64,000 nt of DNA from Acanthosepion esculentum. Lineage: Eukaryota; Mollusca; Cephalopoda; Sepiida; Sepiidae. The translations under genes were made by a program, and so were the position numbers. Location: assembly GCA_964036315.1 (NCBI GenBank), contig OZ038485.1:72722824-72786823 (forward strand), written 5' to 3'. Below are positions 1 to 12,862 of the stretch, piece by piece. Every line of letters starts with the position of its first letter. Positions within the stretch are counted from its first letter, which is position 1. The notes below the pieces were generated by a model. The model did no database searches. It had not been told where the DNA came from and saw only the letters and a program-made list of their open reading frames with translations.

Positions 1-399
1 TTTCAAAACTTTGTAAAACTTAAAATTTGCAATATAACTTTGTGAAAACTGTTGAAACTTGTTGAAATGAATACTTTTCGATCGATAACATATCGATTTT
101 CAATAATTTTATTGCTTTTCTAAAGATTTCAATAAGTAAATCAATTTTACACGCAACCTTGTTTAACGTTGAAAAACAAGCCAAAACAGCTTGCTTTTAC
201 ACCTAAGATTCAATATTTTCAAAACTTTGTAAAACTTAAAATTTGCAATATAACTTTGTGAAAACAGTTGAAAGTTGTTGAAATGAATACTTTTCGATCG
301 GTAACATATCGATTTGCAATAATTTTATTGGTTTTCTAAAGATTTCAATAAGTAAATCAATTTTTCATACAGCCGTGTTTAACGTTGAAAAAGAAGCCA

Positions 400-3300
400 A
401 AACAGCTTGCTTTTACACCTAAAATTCAATATTTTTCAAAACTTTGTAAAACTTAAAATTTGCAATATAACTTTGTGAAAACTGTTGAAACTTGTTGAAA
501 TCAATACTTTTCGATCGATAACATATCGATTTTCAATAATTTTATTGGTTTTCTAAAGATTTCAATAAGTTAATATATTTTACACGCAACCGTGTTTAAC
601 GTTGAAAAACAAGCCAAAACAGCTTGCTTTTACACCTAAAACTCAATATTTTTCAAAACTTTGTAAAACATAAATTTGCAATATAACTTTGTGAAAACTG
701 TTGAAACTTATTGAAATCAATAGTTTTCGATCGATAACATATCGATTTTCAATAATTTTATTGGTTTTCGAAAGATTTCAATAAGTAAATCAATTTTTCA
801 TACAGCCGTGTTTAACGTTGAAAAAGAAGCCAAAACAGCTTGCTTTTAAACCTAAAATTCAATATTTTTCAAAACTTTGTAAAACTTGAAATTTGCAATA
901 TAACTTTGTGAAAACAGTTGAAAGTTGTTGAAATGAATACTTTTCGATCGGTAACATATCGATTTTCAATAATTTTATTGGTTTTCTAAAGATTTCAATA
1001 AGTAAATCAATTTTACAAACAACCGTGTTTAAGGTTGAAAAACAAGCCAAAACAGCTTGCTTTTACACCTAAAATTCAATATTTTCAAAACTTTGTAAAA
1101 CTTAAAATTTGCAATATAACTTTGTGAAAACAGTTGAAAGTTGTTGAAATGAATACTTTTCGATCGGTAACATATCGATTTTAAATAATTTTATTGGTTT
1201 TCTAAAGATTTCAATAAGTAAATCAATTTTTCATACAGCCGTGTTTAACGTTGAAAAAGAAGCCAAAACAGCTTGCTTTTAAACCTAAAATTCAATATTT
1301 TTCAAAACTTTGTAAAACTTGAAATTTGCAATATAACTTTGTGAACACAGTTGAAAGTTGTTGAAATGAATACTTTTCGATCGGTAACATATCGATTTTC
1401 AATAATTTTATTGGTTTTCGAAAGATTTCAATAAGTAAATCAATTTTTCAAACAGCCGTGTTTAACGTTGAAAAAGAAGCCAAAACAGCTTGATTTTACA
1501 CCTAAAATTCAATATTTTTCACACTTTGTAAAACTTCAAATTTGGAATATAACTTTGTGAAAACTATTGAAACTTGTTGAAATCAATACTTTTCGATCGA
1601 TAACATATCGATTTTCAATAATTTTATTGGTTTTCTAAAGATTTCAATAAGTAAATCAATTTTACACGCAACCGTGTTTAACGTTGAAAAACAAGCCAAA
1701 ACAGCTTGCTTTTACACCTAAAATTCAATATTTTTCAAAACTTTGTAAAACTTAAAATTTGCAATATAACTTTGTGAAAACTGTTGAAACTTGTTGAAAT
1801 CAATTGTTTTCGATCGATAACGTATCGATTTTCAGTAATTTTAATGGTTTTCTAAAGATTTCAATAAGTAAATCAATTTTACAAACAACAGTGTTTAACA
1901 TTGAAAAACAAGCCAAAACAGCTTGCTTTTACACCTAAAATTCAATATTTTTCAAAACTTTGTAAAACTTAAAATTTGCAATATAACTTTGTGAAAACAG
2001 TTGAAAGTTGTTGAAATGAATACTTTTCGATCGGTAACATATCGATTTTCAATAATTTTATTGGTTTTCTAAAGATTTCAATAAGTAAATCAATTTTTCA
2101 TACAGCCGTGTTTAACGTTGAAAAAGAAGCCAAAACAGCTTGCTTTTACACCTAAAATTCAATATTTTTCAAAACTATGTAAAACTTAAAATTTGAAATA
2201 TAACTTTGTGAAAACTGTTGAAACTTGTTGAAATCAATACTTTTCAATCGATAAAATATCGATTTTCAATAATTTTATTGGTTTTCTAAAGATTTCAATA
2301 AGTAAATCAATTTTACAAACAACCGTGTTTAACGTTGAAAAACAAGCCAAAACAGCTTGCTTTTACACCTAAAATTTAATATTTTTCAAAACTTTGTAAA
2401 ACTTAAAATTTGCAATATAACTTTGTGAAAACTGTTGAAACTTGTTGAAATCAATAGTTTTCGATCGATAACATATCGATTTTCAATAATTTTATTGGTT
2501 TTCGAAAAATTTCAATAAGTAAATCAATTTTACACGCAACCTTGTTTAACGTTGAAAAACAAGCCAAAACAGCTTGCTTTTACACCTAAAATTCAATATT
2601 TTCAAAACTTTGTAAAACTTAAAATTTGCAATATAACTTTGTGAAAACTGTTGAAACTTGTTGAAATGAATACTTTTCGATCGGTAACATATCGATTTTC
2701 AATAATTTTATTGGTTTTCTAAAGATTTCAATAAGTAAATCAATTTTACACGCAACCGTGTTTAACGTTGAAAAACAAGCCAAAACAGCTTGCTTTTACA
2801 CCTAAAATTCAATATTTTTCAAAACTTTGTAAAACTTAAAATTTGCAATATAACTTTGTGAAAACTGTTGAAACTTGTTGAAATCAATAGTTTTCGATCG
2901 ATAACATATCGATTTTCAATAATTTTATTGGTTTTCGAAAGATTTCAATAAGTAAATCAATATTTCATACAGCCGTGTTTAACGTTGAAAAAGAAGCCAA
3001 AACAGCTTGCTTTTACACCTAAAATTCAATATTTTTCAAAACTTTGTAAAACTTAAAATTTGCAATATAACTTTGTGAAAACTGTTGAAATCAATACTTT
3101 TCGATCGATAACATATCGATTTTCAATAATTTTATTGGTTTTCTAAAGATTTCAATAAGTAAATCAATTTTACACGCAACCGTGTTTAACGTTGAAAAAC
3201 AAGCCAAAACAGCTTGCTTTTACACCTAAAATTCAATATTTTTCAAAACTTTGTAAAACTTAAAATTTGCAATATAACTTTGTGAAAACTGTTGAAACTT

Positions 3301-5915
3301 GTTGAAATGAATACTTTTCGATCGGTAACATATCGATTTTCAATAATTTTATTGGTTTTCGAAAGATTTCAATAAGTAAATCAATTTTACAAACAACCGT
3401 GTTTAAGGTTGAAAAACAAGCCAAAACAGCTTGCTTTTACACCTAAAATTCAATATTTTTCAAAACTTTGTAAAACTTAAAATTTGCAATATAACTTTGT
3501 GAAAACTGTTGAAACTTGTTGAAATCAATACTTTTCGATCGATAACATATCGATTTTCAATAATTTTATTGGTTTTCTAAAGATTTCAATAAGTTAATAT
3601 ATTTTACACGCAACCGTGTTTAACGTTGAAAAACAAGCCAAAACAGCTTGCTTTTACACCTAAAACTCAATATTTTTCAAAACTTTGTAAAACATAAATT
3701 TGCAATATAACTTTGTGAAAACTGTTGAAACTTATTGAAATCAATAGTTTTCGATCGATAACATATCGATTTTCAATAATTTTATTGGTTTTCGAAAGAT
3801 TTCAATAAGTAAATCAATTTTTCATACAGCCGTGTTTAACGTTGAAAAAGAAGCCAAAACAGCTTGCTTTTAAACCTAAAATTCAATATTTTTCAAAACT
3901 TTGTAAAACTTGAAATTTGCAATATAACTTTGTGAAAACAGTTGAAAGTTGTTGAAATGAATACTTTTCGATCGGTAACATATCGATTTTCAATAATTTT
4001 ATTGGTTTTCTAAAGATTTCAATAAGTAAATCAATTTTACAAACAACCGTGTTTAAGGTTGAAAAACAAGCCAAAACAGCTTGCTTTTACACCTAAAATT
4101 CAATATTTTCAAAACTTTGTAAAACTTAAAATTTGCAATATAACTTTGTGAAAACAGTTGAAAGTTGTTGAAATGAATACTTTTCGATCGGTAACATATC
4201 GATTTTAAATAATTTTATTGGTTTTCTAAAGATTTCAATAAGTAAATCAATTTTTCATACAGCCGTGTTTAACGTTGAAAAAGAAGCCAAAACAGCTTGC
4301 TTTTAAACCTAAAATTCAATATTTTTCAAAACTTTGTAAAACTTGAAATTTGCAATATAACTTTGTGAAAACAGTTGAAAGTTGTTGAAATGAATACTTT
4401 TCGATCGGTAACATATCGATTTTCAATAATTTTATTGGTTTTCGAAAGATTTCAATAAGTAAATCAATTTTTCAAACAGCCGTGTTTAACGTTGAAAAAG
4501 AAGCCAAAACAGCTTGATTTTACACCTAAAATTCAATATTTTTCACACTTTGTAAAACTTCAAATTTGGAATATAACTTTGTGAAAACTATTGAAACTTG
4601 TTGAAATCAATACTTTTCGATCGATAACATATCGATTTTCAATAATTTTATTGGTTTTCTAAAGATTTCAATAAGTAAATCAATTTTACACGCAACCGTG
4701 TTTAACGTTGAAAAACAAGCCAAAACAGCTTGCTTTTACACCTAAAATTCAATATTTTTCAAAACTTTGTAAAACTTAAAATTTGCAATATAACTTTGTG
4801 AAAACTGTTGAAACTTGTTGAAATCAATTGTTTTCGATCGATAACGTATCGATTTTCAGTAATTTTAATGGTTTTCTAAAGATTTCAATAAGTAAATCAA
4901 TTTTACAAACAACAGTGTTTAACATTGAAAAACAAGCCAAAACAGCTTGCTTTTACACCTAAAATTCAATATTTTTCAAAACTTTGTAAAACTTAAAATT
5001 TGCAATATAACTTTGTGAAAACAGTTGAAAGTTGTTGAAATGAATACTTTTCGATCGGTAACATATCGATTTTCAATAATTTTATTGGTTTTCTAAAGAT
5101 TTCAATAAGTAAATCAATTTTTCATACAGCCGTGTTTAACGTTGAAAAAGAAGCCAAAACAGCTTGCTTTTACACCTAAAATTCAATATTTTTCAAAACT
5201 ATGTAAAACTTAAAATTTGAAATATAACTTTGTGAAAACTGTTGAAACTTGTTGAAATCAATACTTTTCAATCGATAAAATATCGATTTTCAATAATTTT
5301 ATTGGTTTTCTAAAGATTTCAATAAGTAAATCAATTTTACAAACAACCGTGTTTAACGTTGAAAAACAAGCCAAAACAGCTTGCTTTTACACCTAAAATT
5401 TAATATTTTTCAAAACTTTGTAAAACTTAAAATTTGCAATATAACTTTGTGAAAACTGTTGAAACTTGTTGAAATCAATAGTTTTCGATCGATAACATAT
5501 CGATTTTCAATAATTTTATTGGTTTTCGAAAAATTTCAATAAGTAAATCAATTTTACACGCAACCTTGTTTAACGTTGAAAAACAAGCCAAAACAGCTTG
5601 CTTTTACACCTAAAATTCAATATTTTCAAAACTTTGTAAAACTTAAAATTTGCAATATAACTTTGTGAAAACTGTTGAAACTTGTTGAAATGAATACTTT
5701 TCGATCGGTAACATATCGATTTTCAATAATTTTATTGGTTTTCTAAAGATTTCAATAAGTAAATCAATTTTACACGCAACCGTGTTTAACGTTGAAAAAC
5801 AAGCCAAAACAGCTTGCTTTTACACCTAAAATTCAATATTTTTCAAAACTTTGTAAAACTTAAAATTTGCAATATAACTTTGTGAAAACTGTTGAAACTT
5901 GTTGAAATCAATAGT
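400..5915 (+). repeat. 3,024-bp (14-monomer) higher-order duplication, second copy incomplete
   Basis: Rare variants recur with an offset of exactly 3,024 bp. AAGTTAATATATTTT lies near 568 and 3,592; AAACATAAATTTGC near 665 and 3,689; CACACTTTGTAAAACTTC near 1,520 and 4,544; ACAACAGTG with AACATTG near 1,887 and 4,911; CAATCGATAAAATATCG near 2,246 and 5,270. Left of about 400 the two copies differ (CATACAGCCG against ACAAACAACCG). The match is lost at about 5,930, where copy two has ATCGGTAAC against ATCGATAAC at about 2,900. From there copy two resembles the sequence around 3,320, as if about 2.6 units of a 12-14 monomer register had been joined by unequal exchange. At least one point difference lies inside the pair (GTGAACACAG near 1,342 against GTGAAAACAG). 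Confidence 0.85.
3075..3098 (+). other. 10-bp deletion removing one GTTGAAA word
   Basis: GAAAACTGTTGAAATCAATAC replaces the usual form that has a second GTTGAAA word, so exactly 10 bp are lost. Two further copies, near 7,186-7,206 and 8,260-8,280, carry the same deletion and are about 1,075 bp apart. Slippage between the direct repeats explains it; the later copies are probably carried by duplication. Confidence 0.85.
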
Positions 5916-6125
5916 TTTCGATCGGTAACATATCGATTTTCAATAATTTTATTGGTTTTCGAAAGATTTCAATAAGTAAATCAATTTTACAAACAACCGT
6001 GTTTAAGGTTGAAAAACAAGCCAAAACAGCTTGCTTTTACACCTAAAATTCAATATTTTTCAAAACTTTGTAAAACTTAAAATTTGCAATATAACTTTGT
6101 GAAAACTGTTGAAACTTGTTGAAAT

Positions 6126-9100
6126 CAACACTTTTCGATCGATAACATATCGATTTTCAATAATTTTATTGGTTTTCTAAAGATTTCAATAAGTAAATCA
6201 ATTTTACAAACAACCGTGTTTAACGTTGAAAAACAAGCCAAAACAGCTTGCTTTTACACCTAAAATTCAATATTTTTCATAGCATTGTAAAACTTAAAAT
6301 TTTCAATATAACTTTGTGAAAACAGTTGAAAGTTGTTGAAATGAATACTTTTCGATCGGTAACATATCGATTTTCAATAATTTTATTGGTTTTCGAAAGA
6401 TTTCAATAAGTAAATCAATTTTTCAAACAGCCGTGTTTAACGTTGAAAAAGAAGCCAAAACAGCTTGATTTTACACCTAAAATTCAATATTTTTCACACT
6501 TTGTAAAACTTCAAATTTGGAATATAACTTTGTGAAAACTATTGAAACTTGTTGAAATCAATACTTTTCGATCGATAACATATCGATTTTCAATAATTTT
6601 ATTGGTTTTCTAAAGATTTCAATAAGTAAATCAATTTTACACGCAACCGTGTTTAACGTTGAAAAACAAGCCAAAACAGCTTGCTTTTACACCTAAAATT
6701 CAATATTTTTCAAAACTTTGTAAAACTTAAAATTTGCAATATAACTTTGTGAAAACTGTTGAAACTTGTTGAAATCAATTGTTTTCGATCGATAACATAT
6801 CGATTTTCAATAATTTTAATGGTTTTCTAAAGATTTCAATAAGTAAATCAATTTTACAAACAACAGTGTTTAACATTGAAAAACAAGCCAAAACAGCTTG
6901 CTTTTACACCTAAAATTCAATATTTTTCAAAACTTTGTAAAACTTAAAATTTGCAATATAACTTTGTGAAAACAGTTGAAAGTTGTTGAAATGAATACTT
7001 TTCGATCGGTAACATATCGATTTTCAATAATTTTATTGGTTTTCTAAAGATTTCAATAAGTAAATCAATATTTCATACAGCCGTGTTTAACGTTGAAAAA
7101 GAAGCCAAAACAGCTTGCTTTTATACCTAAAATTCAATATTTTTCAAAACTTTGTAAAACTTAAAATTTGCAATATAACTTTGTGAAAACTGTTGAAATC
7201 AATACTTTTCGATCGATAACATATCGATTTTCAATAATTTTATTGGTTTTCTAAAGATTTCAATAAGTAAATCAATTTTACACGCAACCGTGTTTAACGT
7301 TGAAAAACAAGCCAAAACAGCTTGCTTTTACACCTAAAATTCAATATTTTTCAAAACTTTGTAAAACTTAAAATTTGCAATATAACTTTGTGAAAACTGT
7401 TGAAACTTGTTGAAATGAATACTTTTCGATCGGTAACATATCGATTTTCAATAATTTTATTGGTTTTCGAAAGATTTCAATAAGTAAATCAATTTTACAA
7501 ACAACCGTGTTTAAGGTTGAAAAACAAGCCAAAACAGCTTGCTTTTACACCTAAAATTCAATATTTTTCAAAACTTTGTAAAACTTAAAATTTGCAATAT
7601 AACTTTGTGAAAACTGTTGAAACTTGTTGAAATCAACACTTTTCGATCGATAACATATCGATTTTCAATAATTTTATTGGTTTTCTAAAGATTTCAATAA
7701 GTAAATCAATTTTACAAACAACCGTGTTTAACGTTGAAAAACAAGCCAAAACAGCTTGCTTTTACACCTAAAATTCAATATTTTTCATAGCATTGTAAAA
7801 CTTAAAATTTTCAATATAACTTTGTGAAAACAGTTGAAAGTTGTTCAAATGAATACTTTTCGATCGGTAACATATCGATTTTCAATAATTTTATTGGTTT
7901 TCTAAAGATTTCAATAAGTAAATCAATTTTTCATACAGCCGTGTTTAACGTTGAAAAAGAAGCCAAAACAGCGTGCTTTTACACCTAAAATTCAATATTT
8001 TTCAAAACTATGTAAAACTTAAAATTTGCAATATAACATTGTGAAAACTGTTGAAACTTGTTGAAATCAATACTTTTCGATCGATAACATATCGATTTTC
8101 AATAATTTTATTGGTTTTCGAAAGATTTCAATCAGTAAATCAATATTTCATACAGCCGTGTTTAACGTTGAAAAAGAAGCCAAAACAGCTTGCTTTTACA
8201 CCTAAAATTCAATATTTTTCAAAACTTTGTAAAACTTAAAATTTGCAATATAACTTTGTGAAAACTGTTGAAATCAATACTTTTCGATCGATAACATATC
8301 GATTTTCAATAATTTTATTGGTTTTCTAAAGATTTCAATAAGTAAATCAATTTTACACGCAACCGTGTTTAACGTTGAAAAACAAGCCAAAACAGCTTGC
8401 TTTTACACCTAAAATTCAATATTTTTCAAAACTTTGTAAAACTTAAAATTTGCAATATAACTTTGTGAAAACTGTTGAAACTTGTTGAAATGAATACTTT
8501 TCGATCGGTAACATATCGATTTTCAATAATTTTATTGGTTTTCGAAAGATTTCAATAAGTAAATCAATTTTACAAACAACCGTGTTTAAGGTTGAAAAAC
8601 AAGCCAAAACAGCTTGCTTTTACACCTAAAATTCAATATTTTTTAAAACTTTGTAAAACTTAAAATTTGCAATATAACTTTGTGAAAACTGTTGAAACTT
8701 GTTGAAATCAACACTTTTCGATCGATAACATATCGATTTTCAATAATTTTATTGGTTTTCTAAAGATTTCAATAAGTAAATCAATTTTACACGCAACCGT
8801 GTTTAACGTTGAAAAACAAGCCAAAACAGCTTGCTTTTACACCTAAAATTCAATATTTTTCATAGCATTGTAAAACTTAAAATTTTCAATATAACTTTGT
8901 GAAAACAGTTGAAAGTTGTTCAAATGAATACTTTTCGATCGGTAACATATCGATTTTCAATAATTTTATTGGTTTTCGAAAGATTTCAATAAGTAAATCA
9001 ATTTTACAAACAACCGTGTTTAAGGTTGAGAAACAAGCCAAAACAGCTTGCTTTTACACCTAAAATTCAATATTTTTCAAAACTTTGTAAAACTTAAAAT

Positions 9101-9560
9101 TTGCAATATAACTTTGTGAAAACTGTTGAAACTTTTGAAATCAACACTTTTCGATCGATAACATATCGATTTTCAATAATTTTATTGGTTTTCTAAAGAT
9201 TTCAATAAGTAAATCAATTTTACACGCAACCGTGTTTAACGTTGAAAAACAAGCCAAAACAGCTTCCTTTTACACCTAAAATTCAATATTTTTCATAGCA
9301 TTGTAAAACTTAAAATTTTCAATATAACTTTGTGAAAACAGTTGAAAGTTGTTCAAATGAATACTTTTCGATCGGTAACATATCGATTTTCGATAATTTT
9401 ATTGGTTTTCTAAAGATTTCAATAAGTAAATCAATTTTTCATACAGCCGTGTTTAACGTTGAAAAAGAAGCCAAAACAGCGTGCTTTTACACCTAAAATT
9501 CAATATTTTTCAAAACTATGTAAAACTTAAAATTTGCAATATAACTTTGTGAAAACTGTT
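6126..9560 (+). repeat. Nested short higher-order repeats: 7, 5 and 2 monomers
   Basis: The paired markers TCAACACTTTTCG and TTTTTCATAGCATTGTAAAAC...TTTTCAATATAAC recur together. TCAACAC starts at 6,126, 7,634, 8,709 and 9,142; AGCATTG starts at 6,281, 7,789, 8,864 and 9,297. Steps are 1,508, 1,075 and 433 bp, that is 7, 5 and 2 monomers minus small deletions. The series looks like one block re-copied with progressively fewer intervening monomers. The shortfalls below 7x217 and 5x217 come partly from a 10-bp-deleted monomer (near 7,190 and 8,266). One copy (9,131) also lost a G in CTTGTTGAAA. Confidence 0.85.
6416..6990 (+). repeat. Third copy of a 3-monomer block from the left domain
   Basis: The block with TTTTTCAAACAGCCG, GCTTGATTTTAC and CACACTTTGTAAAACTTC occurs at about 1,441, 4,465 and 6,416. 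The first step is 3,024 bp (14 monomers) and the second is 1,951 bp (9 monomers). The same order of neighbours follows it: CAATTG box copy, then ACAACAGTG with AACATTG. This third copy therefore derives from the same ancestral block, with five monomers lost or never included. Confidence 0.8.
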
Positions 9561-10310
9561 GAAACTTGTTGAAATGAATACTTTTCGATCGGTAACATAT
9601 CGATTTTCAATAATTTTATTGGTTTTCTAAAGATTTCAATAAGTAAATCAATTTTACAAACAACCGTGTTTAAGGTTGAAAAACAAGCCAAAACAGCTTG
9701 CTTTTACACCTAAAATTCAATATTTTCAAAACTTTGTAAAACTTAAAATTTGCAATATAACTTTGTGAAAACAGTTGAAAGTTGTTGAAATGAATACTTT
9801 TCGATCGGTAACATATCGATTTTAAATAATTTTATTGGTTTTCTAAAGATTTCAATAAGTAAATCAATTTTTCATACAGCCGTGTTTAACGTTGAAAAAG
9901 AAGCCAAAACAGCTTGCTTTTACACCTAAAATTCAATATTTTTCAAAACTTTGTAAAACTTAAAATTTGCAATATAACTTTGTGAAAACTGTTGAGACTT
10001 GTTGAAATCAATACTTTTCGATCGATATCATATCGATTTTCAATAATTTTATTGGTTTTCTAAAGATTTCAATAAGTAAATCAATTTTACAAACAACCGT
10101 GTTTAAGGTTGAAAAACAAGCCAAAACAGCTTGCTTTTACACCTAAAATTCAATATTTTTCAAAACTTTGTAAAACTTAAAATTTGCAATATAACTTTGT
10201 GCAAACTGTTGAAACTTGTTAAAATCAATAGTTTTCGATCGATAACATATCGATTTTCAATAATTTTATTGGTTTTCTAAAGATTTCAATAAGTAAATCA
10301 ATTTTACACG

Positions 10311-10330
10311 CAACCTTGTTGTTTAACGTT
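10311..10330 (+). other. 3-bp GTT gain in the variable zone
   Basis: CAACCTTGTTTAACG reads CAACCTTGTTGTTTAACG in this copy only. It is a small slippage gain and makes this monomer longer than its neighbours. Confidence 0.8.
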
Positions 10331-10989
10331 GAAAAACAAGCCAAAACAGCTTGCTTTTACACCTAAAATTCAATATTTTTCAAAACTATGTAAAACTTAA
10401 AATTTGCAATATAACTTTGTGAAAACTGTTGAAACTTGTTGAAATCAATAGTTTTCGATCGATAACATATCGATTTTCAATAATTTTATTGGTTTTCGAA
10501 AGATTTCAATAAGTAAATCAATATTTCATACAGCCGTGTTTAACGTTGAAAAAGAAGCCAAAACAGCTTGCTTTTACACCTAAAATTCAATATTTTTCAA
10601 AACTTTGTAAAACTTAAAATTTGCAATATAACTTTGTGAAAACTGTTGAAACTTGTTGAAATCAATACTTTTCGATCGATAACATATCGATTTTCAATAA
10701 TTTTATTGGTTTTCTAAAGATTTCAATAAGTAAATCAATATTTCATACAGCCGTGTTTAACGTTGAAAAAGAAGCCAAAACAGCTTGCTTTTACACCTAA
10801 AATTCAATATTTTTCAAAACTTTGTAAAACTTAAAATTTGCAATATAACTTTGTGAAAACTGTTGAAACTTGTTGAAATCAATACTTTTCGATCGATAAC
10901 ATATCGATTTTCAATAATTTTATTGGTTTTCTAAAGATTTCAATAAGTAAATCAATTTTACACGCAACCGTGTTTAACGTTGAAAAACA

Positions 10990-12090
10990 AGCCAAAACAG
11001 CTTGCTTTTACACCTAAAAGTCAATATTTTTCAAAACTTTGTAAAACTTAAAATTTGCAATATAACTTTGTGCAAACTGTTCAAACTTGTTGAAATCAAT
11101 AGTTTTCGATAGATAACATATCGATTTTCAATAATTTTATTGGTTTTCTAAAGATTTCAATAAGTAAATCAATATTACACGCAACGTTGTTTAACGTTGA
11201 AAAACAAGCCAAAACAGCTTCCTTTTACACCTAAAATTCAATATTTTTCAAAACTTTGTAAAACTTAAAATTTGCAATATAACTTTGTGAAAACAGTTGA
11301 AAGTTGTTTAAATGAATACTTTTCGCTCGGTAACATATCGATTTTCAATAATTTTATTGGTTTTCTAAAGATTTCAATAAGTAAATCAATTTTACAAACA
11401 ACCGTGTTTAAGGTTGAAAAACAAGCCAAAACAGCTTGCTTTTACACCTAAAATTCAATATTATTCAAAACTTTGTAAAACTTAAAATTTGCAATATAAC
11501 TTTGTGCAAACTGTTGAAAGTTGTTGAAATCAATAGTTTTCGATCGATAACATATCGATTTTCAATAATTTTATTGGTTTTCTAAAGATTTCAATAAGTA
11601 AATCAATTTTACACGCAACCGTGTTTAACGTTGAAAAACAAGCCAAAACAGCTTCCTTTTACACCTAAAATTCAATATTTTTCAGAACATTGTAAAACTT
11701 AAAATTTGCAATATAACTTTGTGAAAACTGTTGAAACTTGTTGAAATCAATACTTTTCGATCGATAACATATCGATTTTCAATAATTTTATTGGTTTTCT
11801 AAAGATTTCAATAAGTAAATCAATTTTACAAACAACCGTGTTTAACGTTGAAAAACAAGCCAAAACAGCTTGCTTTTACACCTAAAATTCAATATTTTTC
11901 AAAACTTTGTAAAACTTAAAATTTGCAATATAACTTTGTGCAAACTGTTCAAACTTGTTGAAATCAATAGTTTTCGATAGATAACATATCGATTTTCAAT
12001 AATTTTATTGGTTTTCTAAAGATTTCAATAAGTAAATCAATATTACACGCAACGTTGTTTAACGTTGAAAAACAAGCCAAAACAGCTACC
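10990..12090 (+). repeat. Spaced duplication at 868 bp (4 monomers)
   Basis: A distinctive monomer carrying TGCAAACTGTTCAAAC, TTTTCGATAGATAAC and TATTACACGCAACGTTG occurs at about 10,990-11,220 and again at about 11,858-12,090. TGCAAACTGTTC starts at 11,071 and 11,939, exactly 868 bp apart. The three monomers between are not matched by a further copy, so this is one exchange event and not a running array. Confidence 0.8.
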
Positions 12091-12836
12091 TTTTACACCT
12101 AAAATTCAATATTTTTCAAAACTTTGTAAAATTTAAATTTGCAATATAACTTTGTGAAAACTGTTGAAACTTGTTGAAATGAATACTTTTCGATCGGTAA
12201 CATATCGATTTTCAAAATTTTATTGGTTTTCTAAAGATTTCAATAAGTAAATCAATGTTACAAACAACCGTGTTTAACGTTGAAAAACAAGCCAAAACAG
12301 CTTGCTTTTACACCTAAAATTCAATATTTTTCAAAACTTTGTAAAACTTAAAATTTGCAATATAACTATGTGAAAACTGTTGAAACTTGTGGAAATCAAT
12401 AGTTTTCGATCGATAACATATCGATTTCCAATAATGTTATTGGTTTTCTAAAGATTTCAATAAGTACATCAATTTTACACGCAACCTTGTTTAACGTTGA
12501 AAAACAAGCCAAAACAGCTTCCTTTTACACCTAAAATTCAATATTTTTCAAAACTTTGTAAAACTTAAAATTTGCAATATAACTTTGTGAAAACTGTTGA
12601 AACTTGTTGAAATCAACAGTTTTCGATCGATAACATATCGATTTTCAATAATTTTATTGGTTTTCTAAAGATTTCAATAAGTAAATCAATTTTACACGCA
12701 ACCGTGTTTAACGTTGAAAAACAAGCCAAAACAGCTTGCTTTTACACCTAAAATTCAATATTTTTCAAAACTTTGTAAAACTTAAAATTTGCAATATAAC
12801 TTTGTGAAAACTGTTGAAACTTGTTGAAATCAATAC

Positions 12837-12862
12837 TTTTCGATCGATAACATATCGATTTT
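12837..12862. other. CGATCG/ATCGAT palindromic box (one per monomer)
   Basis: Shown in the reference monomer at p75-100; it recurs about every 217 bp through the window. It contains the palindrome CGATCG overlapping ATCGAT, a 5-bp AACAT spacer, and a second ATCGAT. Three of the six CpGs of the monomer lie here. In about half the copies the first ATCGAT is ATCGGT, with the second usually intact. Most other changes are rare: CATATCTATT (core), CATATAGATT (45,371 and 48,409), a 7-bp deletion (13,491 and 15,003) and a multiply changed copy near 57,505. Conservation in such AT-rich DNA is what a protein-binding box would look like, but no known factor is recognised. Homogenisation alone could also explain it. 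Confidence 0.6.

Larger units (their letters stand above)
1..6450 (+). repeat. Left diverse domain of the array
   Basis: About 30 monomers of mixed subfamilies. Many carry TTTTTCATACAGCCG with GAAGCC at p177, and CAGTTGAAAGTTG in the GTTGAAA zone, types almost absent from the core. Copy 1 already differs from the consensus (ATTGCTTTTC near 110, CCTAAGATTC near 202). Adjacent monomers differ more than in the core, so this looks less recently homogenised. Its long-range order comes from the 3,024-bp duplication annotated separately. No gene or non-satellite insert was seen. Confidence 0.85.

Noticed and set aside
859..1050. Minus-strand open frame of 63 codons, repeated at 3,883-4,074, with relatives of 60-65 codons at eleven places
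   Set aside because: They are the same monomer read in one frame where variants happen to remove stops. They recur only where the repeat recurs, end within about one monomer, and 217 bp shifts the frame at each copy. No codon bias or protein family is recognisable.
8051..8239. Plus-strand open frame of 62 codons
   Set aside because: It spans a monomer junction in the shortened copies of the left domain. It contains only satellite sequence and starts in the GTTGAAA zone, so it is a chance frame.
12837..12862. CENP-B box
   Set aside because: TTCG, four bases, then A matches the first half of the known core, but the required CGGG at the end is replaced by ACAT. The only CGGG noticed, near 15,945, is a single-copy change in another part of the monomer.
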